41,989 nucleotides of DNA, taken from positions 1 to 41,989 of the forward strand of contig CAILQW010000018.1 in NCBI GenBank assembly GCA_903836515.1, read 5' to 3'. A program made the translations under genes and the position numbers. The notes beneath the pieces were generated by a model. The model did no database searches and was not told the DNA's origin. It saw only the letters and a program-made list of their open reading frames with translations. Source of the stretch: Candidatus Omnitrophota bacterium. Lineage in GTDB: Bacteria; Omnitrophota; Gorgyraeia; Zapsychrales; Fredricksoniimonadaceae. Below are positions 1-8,950 of this stretch, piece by piece. Position 1 is the stretch's first letter, and the number at the start of each line of letters is the position of its first letter.

Positions 1-137
1 ACCTTAAAGCTAAAAACATCATCCGCCGTGCCTATGGCTACCGGGATGACGAGTACATGAAGCTAAAAATTATCCAGGCGTGCTCGTCTTTAAGGTTTTT
101 TCAGCCGTGGACGGTGGCGTTCAACAATTCAGAATGA
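1..137 (+). CDS. 3' end of a transposase gene (ISL3-like), cut by the window edge
   Basis: An open frame enters from the left edge (first full codon at 3) and stops at TGA 135-137, giving 44 residues. The stretch IIRRAYGYRDDEYMKLKII resembles the C-terminal end of ISL3/IS204-type DDE transposases, where an (R)RAYGYR motif is followed by a short helix and the protein ends. The catalytic part lies outside the window, so it cannot be said whether the copy is intact. No terminal inverted repeat is recognisable between the stop and the next gene. The assignment rests on motif memory from a short fragment; another IS family is possible. Confidence 0.5.
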   Translation, partial: LKAKNIIRRAYGYRDDEYMKLKIIQACSSLRFFQPWTVAFNNSE

Positions 138-314
138 GCCGAAGATGTTTTGTCGCGCAAGCCGTACTCCGCGGCGGAAAGGTTGTACCTTGTATTGAGA
201 AACTTTTATTTTGACAAGAAAAGGATCAAAGCGTTAGTCAGGAAGTTTCATTTCTCAAATATAAATAACCACAGCCGTCAAGAGGCACAACATTTGGGGG
301 ATGGTGTTGTATGA
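138..314 (+). other. Leftover reading frame, possible 3' remnant of a disrupted gene
   Basis: The frame that carried the transposase stays open after its TGA for another 58 codons and ends at TGA 312-314, which overlaps the ATG of the next gene as ATGA. It has no in-frame ATG; the first possible start is TTG at 150. The encoded stretch is basic and helical in character (RNFYFDKKRIKALVRKFHF) and matches no family I know. The ATGA junction is the kind seen throughout the downstream cluster. This fits the tail of a glycan-cluster gene whose front was lost to the mobile element, but a chance frame is not excluded. Confidence 0.3.
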
Positions 315-1495
315 CTGGTTTCTTCCAACCACCGATTCCTATTTATGCCGGGTTCATGGCGCTTTTTGTCTGTGTTCTGGCGGCCCGCGTTATTGTTCAT
401 GTGGGGCATATGTCGTTTGATCCCCGCGGGCGGCTGGGGTGCATTGACGGTTTGCGCGGACTCCTGGCCCTGGGCGTTTACCTGCATCATTATGTGGTGA
501 CCTATTATTTTCACGTTGAAGGTGAATGGAAAACGCCGGAATCGGCGTTTTATGCCTTGTCCGGGCATGTGGGGGTGGCTCTTTTTTTCATGGTGACAGG
601 GTTTCTTTTTTGGAACAAGATATTGTCCAGTGGGGGAAAGGTCAATTGGCGGAAATTGTATCTTTCAAGGTTTTTTCGGTTGGTGCCGCTGTTCTGGTGT
701 GTCGTTGTATGTGTGTTGGGCATTGTTTTCATCAAGGGCGGATGTGGGTTACGGGAATCGCCCGCAAAGCTGCTGACGCATATCCTTGAATGGTTTACAT
801 TCGTGCGGTATCCTGATGTCAACAGGTTTTCCGAGACAAGCCAGATCATTGCTTATGTCGCATGGACGCTCCGGTATGAATGGGTATTTTATTTCTCGCT
901 GCCTTTATTGGCATGGATCCTGGCTGTATCAAGGCCGCGTCCCGCCGTGCTTGTTCTTTTTGTTGTTCTTGTTATTGTGACGGGAGTGGCCGCATTGCCG
1001 TTTCGGTTGCTGCGTATCAATACGCAGTTCTTTCTGTTTTTTCTTTCCGGGGCGTTCACCGCATATATTTATACACAAGAAAAATGGAGGGAATACCTGC
1101 AAGGCCCCGTTTTTTCAATCCTGGCCCTGGCGGCGCTCGTGTCTGTCTTTTTGTTTTTTAAGACCGGTTATGAGTACAAACAAGCCGTGTTGCTGACAAT
1201 CTTCTTTATCCCTGTGGCCATGGGCAATTCTTTCTGGGGATTCTTGCGGTCGCGGGTTTTTATATTTCTGGGTGAAATCAGTTACAGCCTTTATCTGCTG
1301 CACGGGTTTTTGTTATATAGCGCCTTCACGTTGGTTTTCAGCGGATTCATGAGATCAGGGACTTCGTCTGTGGCGTTGACCGCGGGGATGTGCCTTCTGG
1401 GGGTCATATTGGTTGTCGTCGCGTATTTAACGTACACCTTCATTGAAAAGCCGGCGATTCAATATGGCAAGTTTCTGGCGAAGAATATGAGCTGA
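311..1495 (+). CDS. Membrane acyltransferase, acyltransferase-3 (OafA/YrhL) family
   Basis: A 394-residue polytopic inner-membrane protein with about ten hydrophobic segments. The N-terminal signature IDGLRGLLALGVYLHHY is the conserved start of acyltransferase-3 proteins, with the His pair that is part of the active site in that family. Such enzymes transfer acetyl or other acyl groups onto O-antigen, exopolysaccharide or lipid-linked sugars. Length and topology are normal, and the protein ends with the usual FIEKPAIQ-like stretch. It opens a co-directional glycan cluster. The acyl donor and acceptor cannot be read from sequence. Confidence 0.9.
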   Translation: MTGFFQPPIPIYAGFMALFVCVLAARVIVHVGHMSFDPRGRLGCIDGLRGLLALGVYLHHYVVTYYFHVEGEWKTPESAFYALSGHVGVALFFMVTGFLFWNKILSSGGKVNWRKLYLSRFFRLVPLFWCVVVCVLGIVFIKGGCGLRESPAKLLTHILEWFTFVRYPDVNRFSETSQIIAYVAWTLRYEWVFYFSLPLLAWILAVSRPRPAVLVLFVVLVIVTGVAALPFRLLRINTQFFLFFLSGAFTAYIYTQEKWREYLQGPVFSILALAALVSVFLFFKTGYEYKQAVLLTIFFIPVAMGNSFWGFLRSRVFIFLGEISYSLYLLHGFLLYSAFTLVFSGFMRSGTSSVALTAGMCLLGVILVVVAYLTYTFIEKPAIQYGKFLAKNMS

Positions 1496-1532
1496 AGCAT
1501 CTGATGGTTTAATCATCCGGCAGGAGCCGCCC

Positions 1533-2462
1533 ATGGTGTATGATTGTTTTACGTTTTACAATGAGCTCGACCTTCTGGAGATCAGGTTGAATGTCCTTGA
1601 AGGTGTGGTGGATCGTTTTGTCCTGGTTGAATCGACCCGGACGCATTCGAATCAGCAAAAGCATCTGTTTTTTCAGGAAAACAAGGGTAGGTTCGCTGCG
1701 TTCCTGTCACGAATAGAGCATGTCATTATCGATGATTTCCCTGACGACCGATCGCCATGGGCCCTGGAAGGCCATCAGCGCAATGGCATCGTGCGTGCAT
1801 TGACGGCGTGTGTGGATGAAGATGACATCCTGATTTCTGACCTTGATGAGATCCCTTCCCCGGAAAAGATCCGGGAGTATGCAGGTTCACCGGGCATCAA
1901 ACTTTTTGAACAGGGTAAATTTTATTACTTCCTCAATTATCTCAACGTGACCGATCCGGTATGGTGTCAGGGCACCAAAATGCTCTCCTACCGGGATTTC
2001 AGGACCGGAACGGGGTGCATGGAAAATATTCACGACAAGAATTTTATGGCTGCGTTGAACCGTGGTGTGACAGCGACGAGAGTTCGTCTGATTAAGAATG
2101 CCATTCATGTCAAGGATGGGGGCTGGCATTTCAGTTACGTTGGCGGGTATGAGGCGATTGCCGATAAAATACGGTCGTTTTCTCATCAGGAATTCAACAC
2201 GGAAGCGTTTACCTCCATTGACAGGATTAAAAGACGGGTAGATCGCGGGGAAGATATCTTCGGCAGGGATTACCGGTATGCCGCGTTGAAACTGGATGCC
2301 CGTTTTCCTCAATATATCCGCGATCAAAAAGAAAAGTATTCCCATCTGCTCAACGAGCGGCGAGCATTGAGCGCTGCAGGGGTGTTTCTTTACCGTTGGT
2401 GGTGTGTGCTTGGCAAGCGGTGGCGCAAAATGCGTCGGCATGTTAAGAGGGAGGCCGCATGA
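1533..2462 (+). CDS. Glycosyltransferase family 17
   Basis: A 309-residue protein. It begins YDCFTFYNELDLLEIRLN and continues VDRFVLVESTRTHS, the hallmark start of GT17, the family of eukaryotic bisecting GlcNAc-transferase (beta-1,4-mannosyl-glycoprotein GlcNAc-transferase). An acidic SDLDEIP motif near residue 110 is the likely metal/nucleotide-sugar site, followed by the family's WHFSYVGG region. No signal peptide or membrane segment is seen, so it is probably cytoplasmic or membrane-peripheral. A CAGGAG site at 1521-1526 supports the ATG at 1533. In bacteria GT17 members sit in polysaccharide clusters, as here; the acceptor is unknown. Confidence 0.85.
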   Translation: MVYDCFTFYNELDLLEIRLNVLEGVVDRFVLVESTRTHSNQQKHLFFQENKGRFAAFLSRIEHVIIDDFPDDRSPWALEGHQRNGIVRALTACVDEDDILISDLDEIPSPEKIREYAGSPGIKLFEQGKFYYFLNYLNVTDPVWCQGTKMLSYRDFRTGTGCMENIHDKNFMAALNRGVTATRVRLIKNAIHVKDGGWHFSYVGGYEAIADKIRSFSHQEFNTEAFTSIDRIKRRVDRGEDIFGRDYRYAALKLDARFPQYIRDQKEKYSHLLNERRALSAAGVFLYRWWCVLGKRWRKMRRHVKREAA

Positions 2463-3214
2463 CAAAGACCGGAGGCATGTTCGGGAAATGCCGGAAAACA
2501 AATTTACTGTTGGAGAAGATCGTCGAGATTGTTTCAGCAGGGAGGAAGGGAAAGGTTTTGGATCTTGGTTGTGGCGATGGCAAGACGGGCAAAGAAATCT
2601 TTGACCGGGGATTTATTGTCGAGGCCTGTGACATGGATGCGGCAAGATTCCTGTTCCATAACGTGATCCCTTTTAATAACGGGAATTTAAATGATAAGCT
2701 TCCGTATCGGGACGGCATGTTCGATTATGTCATTTTCATGGAAGTCATTGAGCATGTGTACAATCCTGACTTTGTTATGGCAGAAATAAGCCGGGTCCTC
2801 AGGAAAGGCGGGGTCCTGGTCTTGTCCACGCCCAATATTCTCAATATCGGGTCGCGATTGAGATTCTTATTTGAAGGCAGCTATGATTTCTTCCGTGAAC
2901 CTGTCCTGGATTATGCCAGGTGTTTTCCGGCGGCGCTTCAAAATATGCATGTGATCCCCTGGCGTTATCATGAGTTGGAGTATTTGCTGGAAAAGAACGG
3001 GTTAAAGGTCGATAATCTTTATGTGGATCGGCAAAAAGCGAATCTTATATTCCCGGCGCTTGTGCTTAAGCCTGTTATGTGGGTGCAAAGTCTGGTTAAG
3101 AATGGAAGGACCAGGCAAAAGGGCGGCGTAGATTATTCAAGGATCAACAAGATATTGTTTTCATCGGAAATGCTCCTGGGAAAACATTTGATTCTAAAGA
3201 GTACAAAACAATAA
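2459..3214 (+). CDS. Class I SAM-dependent methyltransferase
   Basis: A 251-residue soluble protein. VLDLGCGDGKTG is SAM-binding motif I, ACDMDA is motif II, and YVIFMEVIEHVYNPD followed by LRKGGVLVLSTPN are the post-I and motif III regions of the Methyltransf_11/23 group. The ATG lies in an ATGA overlap with the GT17 stop and has a GGGAGG site at 2449-2454, so translation is coupled. Members in this context methylate sugars or lipid-linked glycans; the substrate is not determinable here. The C-terminal third, after residue about 165, is typical of the EPS-cluster subgroup. Confidence 0.85.
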   Translation: MTKTGGMFGKCRKTNLLLEKIVEIVSAGRKGKVLDLGCGDGKTGKEIFDRGFIVEACDMDAARFLFHNVIPFNNGNLNDKLPYRDGMFDYVIFMEVIEHVYNPDFVMAEISRVLRKGGVLVLSTPNILNIGSRLRFLFEGSYDFFREPVLDYARCFPAALQNMHVIPWRYHELEYLLEKNGLKVDNLYVDRQKANLIFPALVLKPVMWVQSLVKNGRTRQKGGVDYSRINKILFSSEMLLGKHLILKSTKQ

Positions 3215-3233
3215 TCTAAGGAGTGTGCTGGGT

Positions 3234-3638
3234 ATGGTAGCTGGAGCCGCTGTGGAAGAAAGAAAATGGCCTGTTCCCGCCCAGATCATTCTGGCGCTGG
3301 GCTGCCTGGCCGGCGTGGGAGGTGTTGTCGGGGGCTTGTTGCGCGGCAGTATTCCCGGTGTCCTGGTGTCGCTGGCGTTGTTCATCATTTACTGGGGCGC
3401 TTACATGTTCCAGCGTTGGGCGTGGCGGGCGATCAGCATTCTTATTGTTATCAATATTGCTGGCATGCTGGCCGGATTACTGTTCGATTCGGGCATGAGC
3501 GTGAATATCGTTACAGTGGGAGTGGTTGTCATTGCCCTGGCGGTCAATGCCCTGTTGCTTTGGTATTTTAATTCCCGGGGGATCAGGGCTCTTTTTGAGT
3601 GTCAGAAACTGCCGGATACCGGCTGTGCAGAAGGGTAA
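3234..3638 (+). CDS. Small integral membrane protein of unknown function
   Basis: 134 residues with four hydrophobic stretches (near residues 15-35, 40-60, 65-85 and 90-110). I do not recognise a family. AAGGAG at 3218-3223 sits ten bases before ATG 3234 but only one base before a possible GTG at 3225, so the ATG is preferred. It lies between the methyltransferase and a glycosyltransferase with 3-19 base gaps, so it is very probably co-transcribed with the glycan genes. A role as a membrane accessory protein is only a guess. Confidence 0.7.
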   Translation: MVAGAAVEERKWPVPAQIILALGCLAGVGGVVGGLLRGSIPGVLVSLALFIIYWGAYMFQRWAWRAISILIVINIAGMLAGLLFDSGMSVNIVTVGVVVIALAVNALLLWYFNSRGIRALFECQKLPDTGCAEG

Positions 3639-3641
3639 GAC

Positions 3642-4787
3642 ATGAAAATCGGTTTTGATGCGGTGAGCCTGACCCGGGAACGTTCAGGTGTTTCCAATTA
3701 TCTTTCCCGGCTGGTCCGTGCCCTGGCATTGGCGGACAACAGCCTGGAGATTATCCTGTTTGCGCCCGACAAGATCTGTGTCGAGTATGACATTTTCATT
3801 CATTATCCCCATGTGAGGCGTGTTGTGCTGGATCTGCCGCGCACCCGGCGCCGCCAGTGGCCGTCGCGGTATTTGCCCGGGTTGTTGAGCGCGCACGGGA
3901 TTGATGTGTTTCATCAGCCTGGCGGCACGGACACCGGGATGTTTTGGACGGGCTGTCCCACGGTTGTGACCGCGCATGACATGGCGCCGTGGGTGCTTGG
4001 CTCATTCAAGGATTGGCGCCGGGCCTGCCGCTACAAGATGAGGAGTCTTTTTTGGTTGCATCGTGCCGCCAGGGTTCTTACCGGCGTTGAGGTCAGCCGG
4101 AGGGATATCGTGCGGCTTTGCCGTGTTCCTGCGGCCAGGATCTCGGTTATTCCTTATGGGGCCGAGGCCGTCTATGAGGGAGAGATCTCCCGGCAGGAAG
4201 AAGAGGATATCCTGCGCAAGTATCGTCTTTGGGGCCGGCGTTATATCGTGAATTTCTCCGGGCTCAATCACAAACGCCGCAACCTGGATCTTGTGCTCGA
4301 CGGGTTTGCCCGGTTTCAGCGCGAGTTACCGGATGATGTTGCCCTGGTTTTTACCGGCGCGATTGCACGGTCGAGGGGGCTTTTTGACCGGGCCCAGCGC
4401 AAGATCGGCATGCTGGGTATCCGTGACCGTGTGGTGACAACAGGTTTTGTGTCCGAGAAAGCCCTTCAAGTGATTTTGTCCAATGCCGAGGCCGCGGTCC
4501 TTACTTCCTTTTGCGAGGGATTTCCGCAGTCCATGGCGGAAGCGTTCGCCTGCGGTACGGCGGTGATTGCCACGGACAAGGGCGGTGTCCCCGAGGTGGC
4601 GGGCGAGGCCGCGATGATCATTGATCCGTATGATCCGGTGGCGCTGGCTGAAGCGCTCAAGCGTCTTCTGGGTAACGAGGTGGAGCGGGCGCTTTATGCG
4701 GAGAAAGGTTATACCCGTATTCAGGAAATGACCTGGCGGCGTACAGCCAGGGAAACCCTGGCTGTTTACCATATGCTTGTTAAATGA
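3642..4787 (+). CDS. Glycosyltransferase family 4 (GT-B fold)
   Basis: A 381-residue GT-B enzyme. The N-terminal half carries the SGVSNYLSRLVRAL start typical of the family and a VTAHDMAPW strand-helix element. The C-terminal half carries the donor-binding E-x7-E motif within EGFPQSMAEAFACG, followed by KGGVPEVAGEAA. Such enzymes retain the anomeric configuration and use nucleotide sugars (often mannose, glucose or GlcNAc donors) to build O-antigen or exopolysaccharide at the cytoplasmic face of the membrane. It starts three bases after the preceding stop and overlaps the next gene by four bases. Confidence 0.9.
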   Translation: MKIGFDAVSLTRERSGVSNYLSRLVRALALADNSLEIILFAPDKICVEYDIFIHYPHVRRVVLDLPRTRRRQWPSRYLPGLLSAHGIDVFHQPGGTDTGMFWTGCPTVVTAHDMAPWVLGSFKDWRRACRYKMRSLFWLHRAARVLTGVEVSRRDIVRLCRVPAARISVIPYGAEAVYEGEISRQEEEDILRKYRLWGRRYIVNFSGLNHKRRNLDLVLDGFARFQRELPDDVALVFTGAIARSRGLFDRAQRKIGMLGIRDRVVTTGFVSEKALQVILSNAEAAVLTSFCEGFPQSMAEAFACGTAVIATDKGGVPEVAGEAAMIIDPYDPVALAEALKRLLGNEVERALYAEKGYTRIQEMTWRRTARETLAVYHMLVK

Positions 4788-5857
4788 AAAGAATACTTAT
4801 TGTCAATCATTTTGGTATCGGGGATGTTCTTTTTTCGACACCGCTTGTAGCCGCGATCAAGGCGCGTGAGCCGGGCGCTTCCGTAAGTTATATCGGCAAT
4901 CCCCGCACCACCGATTTTTTGCGTCATGACACGGGGATTGACAGGGTTTTTGTGTATGACCGCGATGCGTTTGTGGCTGTTTATCGTTGTTCGCCGTGGC
5001 GGTTTTTGCTGAAGTGGCGGGCGTTCGTCGAAGACATCCGTGCCGCGGGGTTTGATACGGCCTATGATCTCTCGGGCGGGTCCGCGCTCAGCCTGGCGCT
5101 TGTGTTCGCCGGGATTCCTCGACGTATCGGCTTTGATTACAAGGGGCGCGGGCGCTGGCTGACCCACAAGATCCCGTTGCGGGGCTATGAGGGGCGGCAT
5201 GTGGTCGAATACAATATGGATCTGTTGGCCCCGGGTGATGCGGCCCGGGCAGGTTGCCTTAAGCCGCCCGCGATGCGCCTGTTTGTTTCAAAGGGGGATG
5301 AGGCCTGGGCCGGCGCATTTCTTGCCGGGCATGGCCTTGCAGAAAAATCTTTCTTGATCATATATCCGGGGGGCGGCGCGAGCTGGGGCCGGGACGCGGG
5401 GCTCAAGCGCTGGCCGGCGGAAAGCTATGCGCAATTGGCTGAGAAAATAATTGAAAGATCGAACTGCCCCATTATACTGATGGGGGATCAGGCGGAGGAA
5501 GGGCTCTGTCAGGCGGTATCCAGGGCGCTTTCAAGGCCGGTGATGGTCCTGGCGGGCAAGACAACACTCCTGCAGTCAGCAGCGCTGATGCGCCGCGCGC
5601 GTTGTGTCATTGTCAATGACGGCGGCCCCCTGCACATGGCCGTAGCGTCAGGCGCGCGTTCCGTGGCGGTGTTTGGCCCTGTAGATCCCGTGGTCTACGG
5701 CCCTTTTCCTGTCGGAGAGCATAAAGTCGTGACCAGGGGGCTGTCGTGCCAGCCCTGTTACAGGAATTTTCGCATGGCATCGTGCGGCCATCGGAGTTGT
5801 TTAAAAACATTAACCGTTGACGAGGTCTTCAGGGCCCTGGAGGAGTGGTTGTCATGA
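4784..5857 (+). CDS. Glycosyltransferase family 9 (heptosyltransferase-like)
   Basis: A 357-residue GT9 protein related to WaaC/WaaF ADP-heptose transferases. GIGDVLFSTPLVAAIK is the N-terminal family motif, YPGGGASWGRDAGLKRWP the donor-site loop with the family's Lys-Arg-Trp, and NDGGPLHMAVASG the acceptor-side helix. The C-terminus has a cluster of four cysteines (CQPCYRNFRMASCGHRSC), which many GT9 members share. With the GmhB-like phosphatase downstream it hints at heptose-containing glycan, although GT9 enzymes also transfer other sugars. The start overlaps the GT4 stop as ATGA. Confidence 0.9.
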   Translation: MKRILIVNHFGIGDVLFSTPLVAAIKAREPGASVSYIGNPRTTDFLRHDTGIDRVFVYDRDAFVAVYRCSPWRFLLKWRAFVEDIRAAGFDTAYDLSGGSALSLALVFAGIPRRIGFDYKGRGRWLTHKIPLRGYEGRHVVEYNMDLLAPGDAARAGCLKPPAMRLFVSKGDEAWAGAFLAGHGLAEKSFLIIYPGGGASWGRDAGLKRWPAESYAQLAEKIIERSNCPIILMGDQAEEGLCQAVSRALSRPVMVLAGKTTLLQSAALMRRARCVIVNDGGPLHMAVASGARSVAVFGPVDPVVYGPFPVGEHKVVTRGLSCQPCYRNFRMASCGHRSCLKTLTVDEVFRALEEWLS

Positions 5858-6951
5858 GCGTACCGTTCATCGATTTTACCGAACAGAACAAGATGATCCG
5901 TGCCGGCGTAGACAGGGGTTTTGCGCAGGTGATTGCCAAGGCCTCGTTCATCATGGGGCCAGAGGTCAGGAAATTCGAGGAAGAGTTCGCGGCGTATTGC
6001 GGTGTAAAGCACGCCGTGGGTGTCAATTCGGGCACGGATGCGCTTTATCTGGCGCTGGCGGCCCTGGGGGTCGGGGAAGGAGATGAGGTCATCCTTCCCA
6101 CCTATACATTCATTGCCACGGCCCTGTGCGTGTCCTATACCGGCGCCAAAGTCAAGTTTGTCGATATTGATGAGGTTTCTTATAACATGGATCCTGCACA
6201 GCTTGATAAAGCCATCACGCCCAGGACCAAGGTGATTATTCCCGTGCATCTTTATGGCCAGACAGCGGATATGGATGAGATCCTTGCCATTGCGGCGAGC
6301 CGTCATGTCGCCGTCCTTGAAGATGCCTGCCAGGCGCATGGCACCCGGTACAAGGGCCGGCGCAGCGGTTCTATGGGAAATGCCGGATGTTTCAGTTTTT
6401 ATCCGACCAAGGGGCTTGGCGCGTGGGGTGACGGCGGCATGGTTGTGACGGGTGATGACAAGGTGGCCTATATGGTCCGCATGCTCCGGGATTATGGCCG
6501 TACCGATCGTTATGCGCATAAATTCAAAGGGCATAATTCCCGCCTTGATACGCTTCAGGCGGTCGTTCTTTCTGAAAAGATCGGGTATCTGGATCGATGG
6601 AACGACATGCGCAAGCATGTGGCAGGCTGTTATGCCAGGCATTTGGCGGGAACAGGGGTTATTCTTCCGGCTGTGCGTCCAGACCGGGAGCACGTTTTTC
6701 AGACCTATGCGGTGCGTCTTGAAAATCGTGCCCGTGTCATGGAACATTTGACGGCCAAGGGCATTACTGCCCTGATTCATTATCCGATCCCGGTCCATTT
6801 GCAGGAAGCCTATGCCGATGCGGGCTTCAAAGCGGGAGACTTTCCCGTCTCGGAAAAAGTGTGCGGCGATATCCTGTCATTGCCGATGTTCCCCCATATG
6901 ACCGAAGATCAGGTCATGGAAGTTGCGCGCGCCGTGAAAGAGGTTCTCTAA
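5854..6951 (+). CDS. PLP-dependent sugar aminotransferase, DegT/DnrJ/EryC1/StrS family
   Basis: 365 residues. It makes an amino sugar nucleotide from a keto sugar using glutamate and PLP. GVNSGTDALYLAL is the phosphate-binding loop, EDACQAHG holds the Asp that contacts the pyridine nitrogen, and CFSFYPTKGLGAWGDGG carries the Schiff-base Lys at residue 186. The C-terminal HYPIPVHLQEAY and LPMFPHMTEDQV stretches are also typical. AGGAG at 5841-5845 and an ATGA overlap with the GT9 stop favour ATG 5854 over the in-frame GTG at 5845. It supplies a modified sugar donor for the surrounding transferases. Confidence 0.93.
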   Translation: MSVPFIDFTEQNKMIRAGVDRGFAQVIAKASFIMGPEVRKFEEEFAAYCGVKHAVGVNSGTDALYLALAALGVGEGDEVILPTYTFIATALCVSYTGAKVKFVDIDEVSYNMDPAQLDKAITPRTKVIIPVHLYGQTADMDEILAIAASRHVAVLEDACQAHGTRYKGRRSGSMGNAGCFSFYPTKGLGAWGDGGMVVTGDDKVAYMVRMLRDYGRTDRYAHKFKGHNSRLDTLQAVVLSEKIGYLDRWNDMRKHVAGCYARHLAGTGVILPAVRPDREHVFQTYAVRLENRARVMEHLTAKGITALIHYPIPVHLQEAYADAGFKAGDFPVSEKVCGDILSLPMFPHMTEDQVMEVARAVKEVL

Positions 6952-7724
6952 TGCCCAAAGTTCCTGTTTCGGTTGTTATTATCGCGAAGAATGAAGAAGA
7001 TAATATGCACGCTTGCATCGGCAGCATCAAGGGGTGGGCGGATGAGATCATTGTGGTGGATGACAATTCGACCGACCGGACAGCCGCCATATCGCGGGAG
7101 CAGGGGGCTGTTGTTTTTTCGCGGGCCATGGATAATGAAGGCATCCATCGCAATTGGTCTGCGGCGCAGGCGAAGCATGAATGGGTGCTGTACCTTGACG
7201 CGGACGAACGTGTGACCCCCGGGCTTCAGCAGGAGATCGACGCGATTCTTCCATCGACGACACATGTGGCTTTTTCCATCCCGTTTAGGACTTATATCGG
7301 GACTTACTGGGTGAATCATTCCGGGTGGTATCCCGGGTCAAAGACGCGCATGGTGCGCAAGAGCCGCTTTCGTTATGAGGAGGCCAAGGTGCATCCGCGG
7401 GTATTTTACGACGGGACGTGCGGGCATTTGGCCAAAGACATCATTCATTACGGTTATCCGGACCTTGCGCATTTTCTGGCAAGCCTGAACCGGCAGACAT
7501 CTCTGGAAGCCCAGAAATGGGTTGATACCGGGCGAAAGATGTCGATGCCCATGGGATTTTGGCGGACCATCGACAGGTTTTTTCGTTCCTACATCGGCAG
7601 GCGCGGCTGGAAAGGCGGGTTCATGGGGTTTGTGATCGCGTATTTTGCCTCGCTGTACGAGATCATGAGTTACATCAAATATTATGAGATCGTCAGGGGC
7701 ATCAGGTTGCCATCGGAGAAATAA
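6951..7724 (+). CDS. Glycosyltransferase family 2, WaaE/KdtX type
   Basis: 257 residues with a GT-A fold. SVVIIAKNEEDNMHACIGSI and IIVVDDNSTDRT form the nucleotide-binding half, and LYLDADERV is the metal-binding DxD-type motif. The C-terminal half with SLYEIMSYIKYYE matches the LPS-core beta-1,4-glucosyltransferase (WaaE/KdtX) subgroup. The start is placed at ATG 6951, overlapping the aminotransferase stop as TAATG; the frame is open further upstream, but that part lies inside the aminotransferase gene. It probably adds a sugar to a lipid-linked core or O-unit. Confidence 0.88.
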   Translation: MPKVPVSVVIIAKNEEDNMHACIGSIKGWADEIIVVDDNSTDRTAAISREQGAVVFSRAMDNEGIHRNWSAAQAKHEWVLYLDADERVTPGLQQEIDAILPSTTHVAFSIPFRTYIGTYWVNHSGWYPGSKTRMVRKSRFRYEEAKVHPRVFYDGTCGHLAKDIIHYGYPDLAHFLASLNRQTSLEAQKWVDTGRKMSMPMGFWRTIDRFFRSYIGRRGWKGGFMGFVIAYFASLYEIMSYIKYYEIVRGIRLPSEK

Positions 7725-8950
7725 TGCGACTGATGAGAGAGATACTGAAGATAGCAGGCGTGTGGGCCGTTATCTTGATGGTATTTGCCTTTGTTTTGGA
7801 AGGGGTGCTGCGCCTGTGGAATATGGATTATAATCCCCTGGCCGAGATAGCGCAGAAGACCCCCGGGCGCCTGTTTGCCCCCAACACGTTTCTTCATAGC
7901 CGCTCTTCTGTTCCTGGCGAGTTTGATTATACGCCGCATATGAATCGTCTGGGTTACCGCGGCCCTGAGTTTGCCGATCCCAAGCCTGTGGGCGTTCGGC
8001 GCGTGTTCATGGTCGGGGATTCATTTACTTTCGGTGTTGGGGCGCCCGATGACAAGACGATCCCTGCCCTGGTCGAAGAGGGGCTCAGGCGCGGCGGGAA
8101 AGCGGTTGAGGTCGTTAATGCCGGTATCGGCGGAGCCTCGCCGGTCATGCATTATGTGAACATCCGCGATATTCATCTGAAATATCAACCGGATACTGTT
8201 GTCCTGATGCTCGACCTGACCGACCTGTGGGATGACTGGAACAGCGAACGTCACGCGGTTCTGGGGAGGGACGGGGATATTGCCGGTTTCGACGCACTGG
8301 CGGTTAATGGACGGCGCGACCTTTGGGTCGCCATGACGTACTACAGCATGCTTTGCCGTTATATCAATAACAAGGTGGTGCGGACCATCCGTAAAATGCA
8401 GGTGCTGGGGGTTGGCGGTTATGTGAAGGCGGTCAGGGAAGGCAAGCGAGCCAAGGCTGTGATCTCTGCCGCCGGGGCCGGACAAGTGCGGGGTTCTTCC
8501 ATTGAATATGACGGACTTTTATTCATGCGCGGGCGCGGGAAAGAGCCGCTTATTCGCGAACACTGGGCACGCACGGGCCGCTATATCCTCAAGATCCGTG
8601 ACATGCTGGCTCGGCGGGGTATTCCGATGGTGATCGTTGTCTATCCTCACGGGATCTATGTGGATGGCGATCAATGGAAGGAAGGGCGCAAAACATGGGG
8701 TTTTGAACCGGGCAAGCGTTATGACGACCACCTGGCCTTCGAGATCGTGGAGGATTTTGCCCGGCAGAATAATATCCCGTATGTCAATACGCTGGCCGCA
8801 TTTCTCAGGGCGCCGCGGGCAAAATATTTCTTTGATTGGGACGGGCATCTGACGGACGCGGGCAACCGTATTGTGAGTGACGCTCTGCTTGCCGACAAAA
8901 CGTTCCTTGATGTTGTGGCGCCAGCCGCCGGGGTCCCCGCCGAGCGATGA
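7724..8950 (+). CDS. Membrane-anchored SGNH/GDSL-like hydrolase or acyl-transfer protein
   Basis: 408 residues. A hydrophobic segment at about 10-30 is likely an N-terminal membrane anchor with the rest outside the cytoplasm. VFMVGDSFTFGVG is block I with the nucleophile Ser, VVNAGIGGASP is block II, and DGHLTDAGN near the C-terminus holds the Asp-x-His pair. The usual block III GxND is replaced by a DLTDLWDD stretch, so the oxyanion-hole Asn is not obvious. Proteins like this, next to NodU/SxtJ genes, are thought to add or remove acyl groups on exported glycans. The start overlaps the previous stop as TAATG. Confidence 0.8.
   Translation: MRLMREILKIAGVWAVILMVFAFVLEGVLRLWNMDYNPLAEIAQKTPGRLFAPNTFLHSRSSVPGEFDYTPHMNRLGYRGPEFADPKPVGVRRVFMVGDSFTFGVGAPDDKTIPALVEEGLRRGGKAVEVVNAGIGGASPVMHYVNIRDIHLKYQPDTVVLMLDLTDLWDDWNSERHAVLGRDGDIAGFDALAVNGRRDLWVAMTYYSMLCRYINNKVVRTIRKMQVLGVGGYVKAVREGKRAKAVISAAGAGQVRGSSIEYDGLLFMRGRGKEPLIREHWARTGRYILKIRDMLARRGIPMVIVVYPHGIYVDGDQWKEGRKTWGFEPGKRYDDHLAFEIVEDFARQNNIPYVNTLAAFLRAPRAKYFFDWDGHLTDAGNRIVSDALLADKTFLDVVAPAAGVPAER

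Noticed and set aside
135-314. Read-through or selenocysteine at TGA 135-137, joining the transposase end to the following 58 codons
   Set aside because: The two stretches share a frame but not a plausible protein; the transposase family normally ends here, and no SECIS-like hairpin was recognised after the TGA.
5758-6798. 346-residue minus-strand frame opposite the sugar aminotransferase
   Set aside because: The plus strand holds an aminotransferase with its PLP Lys and full motifs; the minus frame has no domain and an atypical composition.
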